DNA from: Isoetes taiwanensis
Taxonomy: Eukaryota > Streptophyta > Lycopodiopsida > Isoetales > Isoetaceae
Reading direction: 5' to 3'
NCBI GenBank assembly: GCA_021234155.1
Contig: JAJEKV010000065.1
Location: forward strand, 4,583,594-4,647,593
Length of the DNA stretch: 64,000 nucleotides
The position numbers and the translations under genes are program-made. This document shows positions 1 through 11,875 of the stretch, piece by piece (positions within the stretch are counted from its first letter, which is position 1; the number at the start of each line of letters is the position of its first letter). The notes under the pieces were generated by a model. It ran no database searches and was not told the DNA's origin. It saw only the letters and a program-made list of their open reading frames with translations.

Positions 1-720
1 GGGAATCTTGATGGAAGTAGGGAAATCTTTGCAGAATTTTAAGAATTTAAGAGAATCTTTCACATTGTATGTGCTTTGCAGGGTATTTTCACACAATTTT
101 TGTCACAGATGAATCTTCTTAGAACCTTGGAATCTTAACAAAATCTATGGTACTTTAAGAGAATCTAGGCGAATCTTCCTGGAATCTTTGAGAGTCTAGA
201 GGAATCTCAAGAAAATCTTGGAGTCTATGGGAATCATAAGAGAATTTTTGCGAATCTAGAGGAATCCAAGGGAATCTTCATAAAAACTTTGGGAATCTAG
301 GGGAATCTTGATGGAATCTTGGAGAATCTAGGGAAATGTTAGAGAATCTAAGAGAAGCTACATAGAATCTTGGGGAATCTTGGGAGAATTTTTGAGAGTC
401 TACAGAAATCTAAGAGAATCTTCTTAAAATCTTTGAGAATCTTGGGGAAACTTGAAGAATCTAAAGGAACCTTTATAGAATCTAAGGGCATGTAGGAGAA
501 TATACATAGAATCTTGGAGAATCTAGAGGAATCTTGGGATAATCTTTCATAATCTAGACGAACCTTAATGGAATCCTAGAGAATCTTGAGGAATTTTCAT
601 ATAATCTAAGGGAATCTAGAGGAATATACATGGAATTTTGAGAAATGTAGAGGAATCTTGGGATAATCTTTGAAAATTCAAGGGAATCTCTATAGAATCT
701 TAAGAATCTAAGAAAGTCTT
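1..720. repeat. Degenerate GAATCT-rich array
   Basis: The sequence is dominated by short variants of GGAATCTTGG, GAATCTAGAGG and AGAATCTAAG spaced about 10-15 bases apart. The array is already in progress at base 1 and stops near 'gtcaccgatttctctaaatg'. No open frame or RNA gene is visible. It looks like a diverged minisatellite of unknown total length. Confidence 0.7.
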
Positions 721-1899
721 TCACACTGGGTTATATTTTTGTCACCGATTTCTCTAAATGTGTCTTTAGTAGTGATTTGGATGGGGGGTGAATAGGTGAG
801 GCACCATTTAATGTGTAGACCGAATGTATTTTAATGCCTAGGTGGAATATAATATGTCAGGAATGGCATGTAGTGTTCGTTTGGTTGCCTTGTGGCTAGA
901 GAGACATGACTATAAATGTAGCTATTATGTGAAAGTGCATGTTTAATGTGGTTTTCATGCCATTTTGTTATATTGTACATCATCTTATTGGAATGTAGTT
1001 ACCAGTGTCTATGTTGTTGCTTCTATAAGAATAATTTGCCACATTATTACGGAAGGAATTTATAGATCTAATTTCATTTTTAAAATTAAGTATGATGGTA
1101 ATGGCAGCATCATCACAAACGTGCAAAATTGAAGGTAGTGATTACATGGAGATATCTATACATGAAATATAGAACGAACATTATAGGGCCTTTTGAAGTA
1201 GTTGTCTGTGTGTGGGATTTCGTTTAACATAGCCTCTAGTATTCAAACCACCACTATATCCATGAATGCATGGTCCGTTGCAACTCTCTCTCTTTTGAAA
1301 TGATTTGTATTTTTTGGATGGTTACACATGTTATGTGTGTGATCTACATTACTGTAAATTACATTGCTCATCTACAACACCTATCTTGTATAATTTATTG
1401 TCAATATAATAGGAATGTAGTTCGGCACATGATGGCTTCCCCTAAATCCAGCAAAGTACTTTGTTTCATTCTGCATCTGTTGTAATAATAATAATCAATG
1501 AAAATATCAAAAGGCTTATAAAAATCGAATGCATTAATATATTGATTTTTGGTCTTCCTCGTTCACCCATATTTCCATATGCTTTGTTAACAAACTGGTA
1601 GACATTGCTATTTCAAGGTAGCGAATGAACATATAAAGCCTCAACAGCTTAATTGAGAATATATTGATGTTTCTAACTTCTTGTAGATAAATGTTCTTGT
1701 AATGACATTATAATGTTGGGCTTCATTCCATATATTTCAGATAAGTGAGAAAATGGCAACTCAAAGAGTTTTTTTGTGTTTGCAGTGGTATAAACTTGGC
1801 GTAAGCAAAAGTCGCGTCTGTCGAGAGCATTTGACAATGAAGTGGCTTAAAGACTTGTGACAGATTACCTGTCGTATACGTTATTATCAGGGACATGGA
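721..1899. other. Intergenic, nothing recognised
   Basis: AT-rich sequence without a convincing exon on either strand. A 71-codon open frame at 1270-1485 has no recognisable motif. Confidence 0.5.
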
Positions 1900-2097
1900 T
1901 TAAACAGCCACTAACTTGAACTTAAAATAGAATCTAATATTTTTTGTAAAATTCACAATCACATCACCTGATAGCCCATCCTTCTGGACAACAATGTGCT
2001 TGTCGTGTTCGGCAATTTGTAGCTCGAAAGGGTAAGAATGGAAGGTCTTTTGCAGTAAAGAAAAGCTACATGTAGACTCTAACTGTCTCATTTCCAC
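1900..2097 (-). CDS. Possible terminal exon, unknown protein
   Basis: On the minus strand a 65-codon open frame begins directly after a good splice acceptor (CCTGTAG|GTGGAA, exon edge at 2097) and ends at a stop at 1900. The peptide is mixed in composition, with stretches such as FELQIAEHDKHIVVQKDGL and VIVNFTKN, and reads more like coding sequence than its surroundings. I do not recognise the family and found no upstream exon. It could be chance. Confidence 0.27.
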   Translation of the reverse strand: MEMRQLESTCSFSLLQKTFHSYPFELQIAEHDKHIVVQKDGLSGDVIVNFTKNIRFYFKFKLVAV

Positions 2098-2390
2098 CTA
2101 CAGGACGTAGCATTAAAATATCAGGCAACCAGCTCAATAAATTGATGTATATATCATCCTCATGAAGCCCTAATGAGTCATGATAAACGTCATTGCATAT
2201 TCCCCAACGTAAGTTCTCCTAGGACCAAATGTCTGCAAGCTAGATCAGCACTTCCAGCAGGTAAAAGTTTGTAAGGGCATTCACAGAGATTTGTGAAAGG
2301 TTACACTTAGCATCATCATGCAAGGACAATGAGGCATACTTGTGATAGGTCACATGTAGCACCATTTAGTAAAGTATGTCTGTAACAAAA

Positions 2391-2468
2391 CAATATCCAA
2401 ATGTTATAAATGCTCAAAATTGGTAAAAACAATATCCAATTGTTATAAATGCTTAAAATTGGTAAAAA
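2391..2468. repeat. 39-bp tandem duplication
   Basis: Two near-identical copies (CAATATCCAA..TTGGTAAAAA) at 2391-2429 and 2430-2468. Confidence 0.9.
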
Positions 2469-3521
2469 CATCTAAGTAGCTTATGGCAGCATGACAACTA
2501 CAACAATAAAACATAGACATTTTAAGAGAACATATAAGAGCAAGTTACCTATTAATGAGGTGGCACATTTGGCAACAGTGTAAGATGCGAAATTTCATTG
2601 CCCGCCCTTAGCTTCCACTATAACTCAGCAAAAATAAAATTATTTATATGGTATTATGATATTCGACTCTGTGAGCAAAAGAACAAAACATTAAGAGCAA
2701 ATTGGAGGTGTAAATTTCAACAGATTATAGCATCAAATGAATACATGTAACAACTATGGCAGAATCAAAGCTAGCATGTCCAAAATATGCTGCTCCAAAG
2801 TAACACCTTAGAAGCTGTTTAATCTACTATTATTATAAGATGTGATCCTGTAATTTACCAAATTTAAACATCTACAGCATCTCCATCAGGCCGTTGCCTC
2901 AACTGAATATTCTATATAAATGAATTTGCCTCTAGCATTTTGGAAGTCATCATGTAAAATATCCCGTCTTGTGCTGCTTCTAACCTAGAAACATACTATA
3001 TGCAACTATAGATGGCCATAAATTGGACCTAAATTGTTGGGCTCTGTTTCATATAGCCCTCCAAGATGAATTCTGCGATCAAAACTCTATTCCACAATTG
3101 CAGCAAGAAAATTATACTAAGGAATATGTGTGTCATAGATCCAAATAGATTCAAATAGATTCAATTGTAGAGATAATGCCCAAGAACAGACATCCTAAAA
3201 AAATCTTGGATTGATCATAATTAAGAGCAATGGCAGAATAGAATGTTGGCAATCATTATTGGCCGTTTTCTTGATTATAGCTTGTTGCAAATAATAGAAA
3301 ATGGCACAAATAGGGAGAAAATGTTAACTTTTACCTCAACTGGGAAATTACCTCTGAAATCCGCGCCCATGGTTTGCTACGAAGTTCTGGCAAAAGACCT
3401 CAGAATTGGAAGAATTAATTCATAACCATAAATCATGAAATTGCATCCACCAAACCATCCTTACAGCTACCATCAGGTTGTGAGCTTCAAAATCATAACT
3501 CCCACTCCAGCCTCATAATGG
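2469..3521. other. Intergenic, nothing recognised
   Basis: AT-rich. A 60-codon plus-strand frame at 3243-3425 shows no domain and no splice context. Confidence 0.5.
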
Positions 3522-3831
3522 CTAGAAAAGATATGAAGTACTTCCATCCTTGTTATACTCATCGTCATGGTTGTAACTTTTGCAGATGAAGTCCAAGATA
3601 TCACATACCTGCACAAAATGCAAAATAAACTGAAAATCATAAATTAGGAAAAGGATCAGGGATATTGCATTTACAATTTCTGTATGTCCATCAGAACTGG
3701 CCTAAGTGTTGGCTTTGACAAATGCTGTATCCAAGTGGTATATCAAGGGGCAAGAGACATACTAACTCTGTATTTTAATTAGCTTCGATATAGAAAGAAT
3801 GACTCACTTGATCATCCTCATCATAGGAATA
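3522..3831 (-). CDS. Two 3'-terminal exons of an unidentified gene (partial)
   Basis: Minus strand. A 24-nt micro-exon at 3808-3831 lies between an acceptor CTCTGCAG and a consensus donor CAA|GTGAGT, and encodes YSYDEDDQ. After a 199-nt intron the acceptor TTTTGTGCAG at 3609-3610 opens a terminal exon (3608-3522) encoding VCDILDFICKSYNHDD and a further 12 residues before a TAG. Both junctions are phase 0, so the acidic C-terminus reads through cleanly. Upstream exons were not found; an ATG near 4236 (ATGATACGCCTG) followed by a possible donor is a weak candidate. The family is unknown. Confidence 0.4.
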
Positions 3832-4820
3832 CTGCAGAGGCTACCGACTTTGACACATTGTAGCTAGATAATCTTAATTGCCTTCTGCTAGATAATCTTG
3901 ATCTAGACTGGATAATTATTTGATCAGTGAAAGCTAAATAACTACTCTGTAGATATCAAATGCCTGTATAAACAATCTCTGGTACTTGGCTTTGAAGCAA
4001 CTTCTTTATTCCTTACCTATTACTTTGTTCATCCTGATTCACCATTTCCACTCCTATAGTACACGTAGAACCTAATAAAGCGAAGTAGTTGTATTGAGGC
4101 TATTAATAATGCTAAAAAAATGCACTGGTCACAACCAGCAAATTCAATCCCTCTAAATATGCTACAGAACACATACCTATTTCACAGGTCAGCCTTGATC
4201 AAGGCAAGCCCTAACTTGATTACGCAGGCGTATCATGGTGGCCCTTAAGGAATCGTCGAATAATATTTGAAGTCGAACAGCTATCTAAAGCCGGATACTA
4301 TCTTGCAGTCAAAATTACCCTGGGCGCATATTAATCTGGCCTCAGGCTAGGTATGCAAACTCCAACGCAACAGTCTGGAAGAAGAAACCCAGATGCCAAA
4401 TTAAAAATATAAAAGCATGACAATCCATATGGCCTGCATGCATGCTTCGAGACAGCCGCAGCAGGAGGCATCCGCCAAAGCCTCGGAATGGATAAAATGG
4501 AAATCTATTCAAGAAAAATCGACACTTTGGGCTCAGCAATTGTGGCATGGCATAAGCCGGGCCTCCTCGCCACCTGCAATCGAGCCCAAAGAGGAAACAG
4601 GACAAAAAATAGGGAACCTAAAATCGTAGGAAGAAGGGAAAATTAGACCCTAAAAAAATCGAGAAAAAAACATCCCGATTTTTGGATAACCGGGAATGTG
4701 TGCCGACAGCCAAAATCTTCATAATCTTAGGAAATTAACCTTAAAAAAAATTCCAAAAACTTTTCGGGACCCCGGAAAAACCGAATTTAAACAATAGGAT
4801 AATGGGCTATGCATGGGTGA
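3832..4820. other. Intergenic; possible 5' part of the gene to the left
   Basis: Overlapping open frames on both strands at 4342-4629 show no recognisable motif. A minus-strand ATG near 4236 in good context could belong to the gene at 3522-3831 but cannot be linked by sequence alone. Confidence 0.35.
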
Positions 4821-4872
4821 TATGATATGATATGATATGATATGATATGATATGATATGATATGATATGATA
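4819..4872. repeat. (TATGA)n microsatellite
   Basis: Ten perfect TATGA units. The flanks lack the 'TCCGTGGACG' signature that precedes the LINE tails elsewhere in the window. Confidence 0.95.
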
Positions 4873-5035
4873 CACATCCTAACTACAAATTATATTATTC
4901 TCTTCGGACCAAACAATCCCACATGCTTATTTTTCCTACTTTTGATTTTACCTTAACAAACTGGCCCCCTCAAGTTTTATAGCTAAGATTAAATTTCAGC
5001 CATTGGTTGCAGTGGTGTTACCCACCAGTAACACA

Positions 5036-5183
5036 TTGAGGACGCATAAACACCTATTTTGTTATTCCAAGTGGCCATAAGCACCTAGGTTATTATGCAA
5101 ATCACTATATTGAGGGCGCATAAACACCTAGTTTGTTATTCCAAATGGCCATAAGCATCTGGCTTATTATGCGAATCACCATA
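5036..5183. repeat. 74-bp tandem duplication
   Basis: Imperfect copies beginning TTGAGGACGCATAAACACCT at 5036 and TTGAGGGCGCATAAACACCT at 5110. They adjoin the SINE-like unit. Confidence 0.85.
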
Positions 5184-5189
5184 AAAATC

Positions 5190-5490
5190 TCGGGCCCAGT
5201 TTGTTAAGGCAGATAACACCCTAGAACTCTGGTGTTAATGCCCTACTATAACAATCTCAGTCGGGCCCAGTTTGTTAAGACGGATAACACCCTAGAACTC
5301 TGGTGTTAATGCCCTACTATAACAATCTCAGGCCTCTGCCTTGTTATAATAGGATAAAATAATATTTTTACATCATGCCACATTCACAACACCCATGAGG
5401 ACATATGACAGACCCCCAAAAACTTGAACTCAAGATCTTTTAATTGTTATTCTAATGGACTAGCCACTAAACTGAACAAGGCATAACATT
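5190..5490 (-). mobile_element. Candidate tRNA-derived SINE
   Basis: On the minus strand the segment from about 5486 to 5415 resembles a tRNA with internal pol III promoter boxes: a box A-like GTTTAGTGGCTAGTCC and, about 35 nt on, a box B-like GAGTTCAAGTTTT. Downstream of this head the body contains a 71-bp unit duplicated at 5191-5261 and 5262-5332 (GTTCTAGGGTGTTATC on the minus strand). The tRNA cloverleaf is degenerate and no target-site duplication was identified, so this is an inference from layout. Confidence 0.4.
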
Positions 5491-5627
5491 CTCCTTCCAA
5501 AGTATTATTCCTCTCATATCCTTGAAAGTTGTATATACAATCTAAAGCCCTTCCCCTCCCCTCTCCACAACGCTTTCAAGAATCTGCATGCATTACTAGT
5601 ACTAGTTAGGAAAAAGCCCCTTGTAAT

Positions 5628-5756
5628 GGAGAACGGAATGGGGGAAGCCATTCTTGCTGCCCCCATGACCTGCAGAATCAGGGAGCACCGTTGAGGCGCG
5701 ACCTGATTCTGTAGGTCATGGGGGCAGCAAGAATGGCTGACCCCATTCTGTTCTCC
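5628..5756. repeat. 55-bp inverted repeat with 19-nt loop
   Basis: Left arm 5628-5682 (starts GGAGAACGGAATGGGG) pairs with right arm 5702-5756 with four mismatches over 55 positions. The 19-nt loop is GAGCACCGTTGAGGCGCGA. The predicted RNA is a long, nearly perfect hairpin, like a young MIRNA-type precursor or a short foldback element. No known mature miRNA was recognised. Confidence 0.85.
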
Positions 5757-5867
5757 AACGTCAAGCAAAGAGAAACCGGATTCTACCAGTTTCTGCAAGG
5801 CCATTTGCCATTCTTGATCAGAATGGCTCAAGATTTTCAAGAACGCTCACCTACTTTGCTTGACGTT
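5757..5867. repeat. Second, nested foldback next to the hairpin
   Basis: AACGTCAAGCAAAG at 5757-5770 is exactly inverted as CTTTGCTTGACGTT at 5854-5867. Inside lies the palindrome GCCATTCTTGATCAGAATGGC, which shares GCCATTCTTG with the adjacent hairpin arm. The two foldbacks are contiguous and probably one composite element. Confidence 0.7.
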
Positions 5868-5976
5868 CTATTTATGTTGTACTATACATAATAGCCCCTA
5901 TCAAGAACACTAAATTTCTAAATGTTCAAAAGCATTTTTATGTTGTGTACCATATGATGGTCCCTTTCTAGAGCAC

Positions 5977-6164
5977 TAACTCCTTGGGAGGCTAATTGTA
6001 CCACACACCTCCAAGAGCATAAAATCCTAATCGTTTTGGCACATAAAAACCACCTACTCCCATGATAACCTAACTCCTTGGGAGGCTAATTATACCACAT
6101 GCCTCCAAGAGCATAAGATCCTAGTCGTTTTGGCTCATAAAACTACCTACTCCAATGATAACCT
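5977..6164. repeat. 94-bp tandem duplication
   Basis: Copies start TAACTCCTTGGGAGGCTAAT at 5977 and 6071 and each contains CTCCAAGAGCATAA. Confidence 0.85.
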
Positions 6165-6320
6165 ACCCTCAATATATATCTCCCTAAAAGACACCAAAGT
6201 TGAGAGAGAAGCATTGGGATAAAGAAAATTGCATCAATTGCTAGAGCTGCCTATCTAGTGAAAATATTCAACTTTTTGTTGTTCTCGTTACATGTTTTGA
6301 ACTTCAAAGTCTTTTATCAT

Positions 6321-6674
6321 CTTATATTATAATGTTATTCAGTAAGTGTTGGACCCAGCCCTAGATCGGACGACCCACGTTCGTTTATTCGACGGTCAGA
6401 CTGCTTTAACAAAAAAAAAAGCTTGCGTTGGCTATGGCCCGTTTCTCTCACGCTAGGGTTTGTTTAGTTGGTGGTCGAGATATGACGAGCCAGAATTCTT
6501 ATATTATAATGTTATTGATGAAGTGTGGACCCAACCCTAGATCGGGACGACCCACGTTCGTTTTTTTCGACGGTCGAATGCTTTAACAAAAAAAAAACTT
6601 TGCGTTGGCTATGGCGTTTCTCTCACGCTAGGGTTTGTTTAGTTGGTGGTGGAGATATGGCGAGCCGGGAATTC
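6321..6674. repeat. 177-bp tandem duplication
   Basis: Copies at 6321-6497 and 6498-6674 share CTTATATTATAATGTTATT, CGACCCACGTTCG, an oligo-A run and CTCACGCTAGGGTTTGTTTA. The second copy extends into a 74-codon open frame with no family resemblance. The look is of the 5' leader of a retroelement or gene, but this is not proven. Confidence 0.85.
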
Positions 6675-7558
6675 CGCTATGCTTTCTGCCTCATGCCCTG
6701 GGATCTAGGAGGAGAGAAGAACAAAAGCCCGAATATATTCCGGTTTTGAACTTGGGTATGGATCTTTGATAAGCTTTCTTCTTAGAGCTCTTTTCGTTTT
6801 CGGCTCCAAAATTTTACGCCTTCCTCTCGTTTCTCGGTTTTGCCCATGGCAATCTACACGAAGGTGCTCCCCGCTCTTGGTTACGCTATGAGTTTTTCTC
6901 TTGCCAATATGGCTTAAACAAGCTGCAGTTCGAAGCCAAGTGATCATACGCCATCTGCGGCTTCTTCCAGCGATCCCATAGGATCCTAGCCAAATCGTTT
7001 GCCAAGGTATGATTCTTTGGATTTCTGCACCATTTGCCCGATTTGTCTTTGCCTTACTCCAATAAATTTAGTTACGCTTGAACCAAACTACACAAGAAGG
7101 GTAAGCTTCTTCAAATTGACTTCACACACTCTAGGTGATTCATATCTCGAATCAAGAGAGCCAATTCATGCACTGGGCTTTTAGCGGATGTTCCTCACGG
7201 TACGCAAGGCAATGAGTTCTTTGCGTTGGTTTCTAAGGTGCGTTTGCTAACCCTAGGTTATAATTTTCATTAGGCATGAGTTTGACTTATGTATGTTTGC
7301 TCTGCGGCGGATCATTGATTTCTGTTGATGCTTCGTGGTGGTGCGCTTCTGCCATGATGCATTTATAAAGAATTTGACAAGTTCGATATTTGCTATCTAC
7401 CTCGGGACTTATACATTCTTTGCACCACGAAGCAATGACTCTTGCTTTATGAAAACAAAGGGTATGTTTAGCTTAGACATGCGATAAAATAATCTTCGAT
7501 ATTATCAAGGATGTGCAAACTTTTGACATGCTATGAAAGATCTTTTACAATATGAAAC

Positions 7559-7760
7559 AAAATATTACTACAAACTTGGGTCTCGATCAACCAAGTAGAT
7601 CCGGTTTATTACACTTGCAACAGTAGATCGGATCTTTGCTTATCGTTTAGAGTTAACAAAATATTACTACAAACTTGGGTCTAGATCAACCAAGTAGATC
7701 CGTTTTATTACACTTGCAACAATAGATCCGGTAGATCCGAGATCTTTTTATGCGTTTAGA
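7559..7760. repeat. 99-bp tandem duplication
   Basis: Copies beginning AAAATATTACTACAAACTTG at 7559 and 7658, with GATCAACCAAGTAGATCC in both. No gene is recognised from 6750 to 8420. Confidence 0.85.
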
Positions 7761-8420
7761 GTTATCGGGCCAAGCCTTCAAGGGAGACATTACGATCGTC
7801 CATATCTCAATGTTTCTTATGAATCCAAAGGTATTTCTAGCGGATAACGGGTCCGATTTATTCTAGCAACATGCTTTACGCCAATAACAGTTGTTCTTAT
7901 TTGTCTAGATACACAAGGCATCGGCGAGCATAGTAAGAACATAACAAGTGGGCTTCTTACAAGCGGTACGCCCGAAAGGGAAGGTTTTTGCTAATATCTG
8001 CGGTGCATATTACGGTAATTTTTCTTTGCATTAAGTGGCCATATATCAAGCTTTACGGTGCTTTTCTTTTTTTTCTTTGAAACACATTATGCTCCATGTC
8101 ATGCGGTGAGTCTATGTTTTTGCTTCCGTTCAAAGTAAATCGTGGAGTACAAATCTCGAAAGCTGCTGGTTGATAAAGACCAAGCTAAAACCCACCTTCA
8201 TAATTTTGTTCATTGTGCGAGTTGAAGAGATTCCTTAGCTATAGTTTACGGGGAATCACATTCTTATATGCTTTCTTATAGATACATCAAAAACTATTCT
8301 AATATATTTTGTTTGCCGGATATTCTCTTGCCCTACAAATAATAGAATCTAATGTCCCTTTGATTGCTTTTTTAGCATTCAAAATGTTATGTTTTGTCGG
8401 AGATGTTTTGAGAATCTAAT

Positions 8421-8618
8421 TGTTGGAGATAGTTCTTCTATTATTGAAGATAGCTACAATTCAAGCTTTAATCTGTTGTAAATTATGCAGGTTATCCAAC
8501 CGGATTAAATCATGCATGGTGTTGGAGATAGTTCTTCTATTATTGAAGATAGCTACAATTCAAGCTTTAATATGTTGTAAATTGTACAGGTTATCCAATT
8601 GGATTTGTCATGCGTGGT
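8421..8618. repeat. 99-bp tandem duplication, in frame
   Basis: Two copies beginning TGTTGGAGATAGTTCTTCTA at 8421 and 8520. The period is a multiple of three, so a plus-strand open frame runs through both and encodes two near-identical 33-residue units. The composition is low-complexity and no family is evident, so it is listed as a repeat, not a gene. Confidence 0.9.
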
Positions 8619-8917
8619 GTTGAAAACCCAATTATATAATTGCAATTCTTCACTTTAATATGTTGCGTCAATTTTGGTTGTTACACTGGATATCCACATT
8701 TATGAATGGGGCAATAAAGCTTTTAACTTTACAAGATATTGCAACTGATGCTGATTTCTTATAGATGATTTCCTATAGATGATTTTGCATGTATTACTGT
8801 ACATTGAATTGGAATGGAATTGAATATTTTAGGCCTAGATTCCACTGCTTGGAAGATATTTACTTGGAAGAACAAGGAAGCTCCACAATGTTATACTAGA
8901 CTCCATAACAAGGCGCC

Positions 8918-8979
8918 AGTATATCTAATGTGTCGATAGATTTCTCCGAGTATATCTAATGAGTCGATAGATTTCTCCG
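8918..8979. repeat. 31-bp tandem duplication
   Basis: AGTATATCTAATG(T/A)GTCGATAG units at 8918 and 8949. Confidence 0.9.
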
Positions 8980-10040
8980 GGGCAAGATCCTCTATGAGTT
9001 TGTTTCTTGCTTGCTCAAAATCTGCCATGTGGACAAAGCAAGTCTATTCTTGAAGAACACCATAATCATAATGGAATTCTGTTTGTGGAAGTTAGCCCGA
9101 AAGATTTTGTGCTCTAAGCATATGATTTGCTGTTGAGTGAATTCTGAGCCTTAGTATTCATATCCATGTTTTCGTTCAACATTGCCACGACTAATGCCTA
9201 GCAATACTGGGCACAACATCCATTATCTGTTGATTCAAATAGATGTTTAATGATTTATTTAAGTGTAGTCTGTTGAGATAAATGAGTAGCACAACGTCTA
9301 TTATTTGCATTTTGCCAACGATGCATTTGGGCTCTTCTATGTCTTAGAGGTACAATACTTAGCTTCGAATGATTGAAACTCATGTATTATGTATTTGAAA
9401 GACTATGATTAGATGATCCAGTTAATATATGCAAAGCTCATATTTTAAGTGAACAAATTCAAGTGTCGTGTTTCCAAAGTGAATGCGCAGGATGATCATT
9501 TACAGATTATCAACTTTTGCCCAGCATAGCTGGGCACCATTACTAGTAAGCCATTAACCTCAAATCATCGGGACCCAAGACTTGTGTCATTATGACTAAC
9601 ATACCAAGATTAACTTTGTTTCTTCCAAAGCTGCACAAAAACGAATAAAATGTCAAGGCACATGTAGGCAGCGACATCATCCACTTTAAAGAGATATTTT
9701 TGAGAACGCTGGAAATGAGCAGATATGGCAAAGTACTTAATGGAAAGACTGCACAAAATCCATGCAAATCCTCTTCTTTTATTCAATTTTCATCTCGCAA
9801 CACATTGCCTCAGTAGTTGTAGGCAGCACTCTCAACGCCATATATTACACAAATACCCCATCCTTTTAGTCATACCTTCTGCTCTCTTCCGCTTAGCTTC
9901 TCCCTCTTCCCTGTTACTTAGGGGATCCATACCAGGATTTATCCAGCAATATTGTCATCTTCCAATTGGTCAACTGAAGAACCAAATATCCATAAATTAA
10001 TAGATTAGCTATCAAACTGGAGATATAAAGTAAGAATGAC
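8980..10040. other. 3' flank of the ankyrin-BTB gene
   Basis: AT-rich sequence downstream (minus strand) of the stop at 10041. A further intron and short exon are possible: a donor-like GTAGGT overlaps the stop region at 10044-10039, and an acceptor-like TTCTTCAG lies about 70 nt on. That splice would also reach a stop within a few bases, so the predicted C-terminus hardly changes. Confidence 0.4.
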
Positions 10041-11875
10041 CTACCTTGGCTGCTGGGCATGGAAAAGCTGTTCTGGTGCCTCTTCGTTCCTTGAAAAACT
10101 GGGCCTCGGAATTCTAGATTCATCAAGCCTATGTTCCATGGTCTCAAATATAGACCTTGCACACTTCAAAGCAAGGACTTCGGAGTCACATTCAGTTGCT
10201 GCAGAAAGAAGTTTTATCCAGTTTTCTGCCAGATGGCAACATGTAAGAATAAGTGCTGCAGACAATTCTGGCAGACAAAAATTCGCCTACCAACAAAGGG
10301 ATAACAGCAATGGAAAATGATTAACCTTGTGTAGCCACAGTGGCAGCTTCACAGATCTTTTTCAGAGATTCAACGCCATACTGAATGGGAGATTCGCGAG
10401 AAAAAGGTCAATCTAAAATTTCATACAAAAAATGTACAAAAGCAATGGAACAGTAAAGTCATGAAGCAAGAGACCTTGTGTGCAATATGAAAAAGGTCTA
10501 GGCCCCTCGATGACATAAAATGTGGGTCAACTGCCCCTGTGTAAAGGAATTGCACCATAGTTTTGACTATGGTGAAAGATGCATCTTTAACGTCGATTCT
10601 TGAAGAGTTTGAAGCTAATGCACTCTCAATATTCAACCTAAGTACCTGCAAGCAAAATCAGCAACATGCTAAACTGCATAACTAAGTTGCAACTCCATCA
10701 CGCTATTGATATATTAAATAACTACCTTAGATGCACCAGATAGAAGTAGTCTAAGCGCAGATATGTACTTTCCTTCTGCCCAAACTTCAATCAAATCATG
10801 CCTCCCACTTTGAAAAAGCATCTCCCAGTTCTGTTGGACAATCTCAGGTATAGCATTAGGCATTGGCAAAAATTCTTTCACCTCTTTGTCTAAGAAGTGT
10901 TTCACTGTTGCCTCTGCTAAAACCTTTAGCATAGGATCCCAATGCCGATATTCCCAACCTGTAAACACCAACATCTCAAAACTTTATGTACCAAAGAAGA
11001 ATCAACATATGAACACTTTGCATACCCATGAATCATGAAGCACAGATAACCCACCTTTTAAATATAGGGACGACTTCAATTCCAGAGCAACAAGGAGAGG
11101 TGGCTTCTGGTCAAAGTCAACCTTCCTGGTTTCTAATACAGTATGTGCTGCTAAATGTTTGCTTTCATGCCGTATAATAGATATTCTATGAGTTGATGGT
11201 GTGGTTGCAGCCTTGATCCAAACATCGGCACCGTATGCAAGTAAAGTTTTGGTGATTTCCAAGTTTCTTCCCTGTTCATATTTGTATACTGCGACGTGAA
11301 GTGCACTCATTCCCTGTTCTTGCATGGATACAGTTAGAAAGTGAGCAATTATAAATCTATGTTATTCGCCATCAGGCATGAAACACAGTTAGCCCACACA
11401 TGGCACAACCAAATCATCCGAACAAGAGAACATAAGGAACTAATTTCAGTTGTATAATTTAGCAATATGCATTAATAAACTTTTTATTTTTTAGATTCTT
11501 TTGATTGTCTGACCAAAATCTTTCCAAACAATACAAGAACCTAAACACATTGCGCAGCAAAACAAAACCTAACTTCCCCCAATTCAGACAATTTACGAAC
11601 AAAGAACAAAAAAGCACAATTACATCATCATTGTAGGCATTAACGTCGGGCTTGCGATTCTTGAGAATAGCTTCGAGGGAATGAAGGTTGCCTTCTTCAA
11701 CGCTACGGAAAAAGGTGGCCTGGTCCAAGCGAAGGTCATGGCCGGCATCAGAAGAAAGCCCAACAGCCTCCATGGCTCCATCATCAACAACATGATCAGA
11801 ATGCTCAGGATTTGAAGCAGAATCATCGAGACCCAGTTGCTCTATGTTCCTATTCAGCGCAGGATCAGACGCCAT
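10041..11875 (-). CDS. Ankyrin repeat-BTB/POZ domain protein
   Basis: Six exons on the minus strand join in phase to give 384 residues: 11875-11624, 11313-11055, 10958-10726, 10645-10475, 10380-10326 and 10225-10041. Every junction is GT..AG. The N-terminus is acidic. Residues about 50-120 hold two ankyrin repeats (GNLHSLEAIL; GMSALHVAVY; LLAYGADVWIKA), the second reading correctly only across the exon 1-2 splice. Residues about 222-340 form a BTB fold (YISALRLLLSGASKVLRLNI; DASFTIVKTMVQFLYTGAVD; DLFHIAHKYGVESLKKIC). Ankyrin-BTB proteins are generally substrate adaptors for CUL3 ubiquitin ligases; that role is inferred from family. Splice sites and frame are intact, so it is probably functional. 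Start chosen as the first ATG of exon 1. Confidence 0.88.

Noticed and set aside
9725-10320. Plus-strand frames of 91 and 94 codons
   Set aside because: They lie opposite exons of the ankyrin-BTB gene, whose splice sites and domains support the minus strand.
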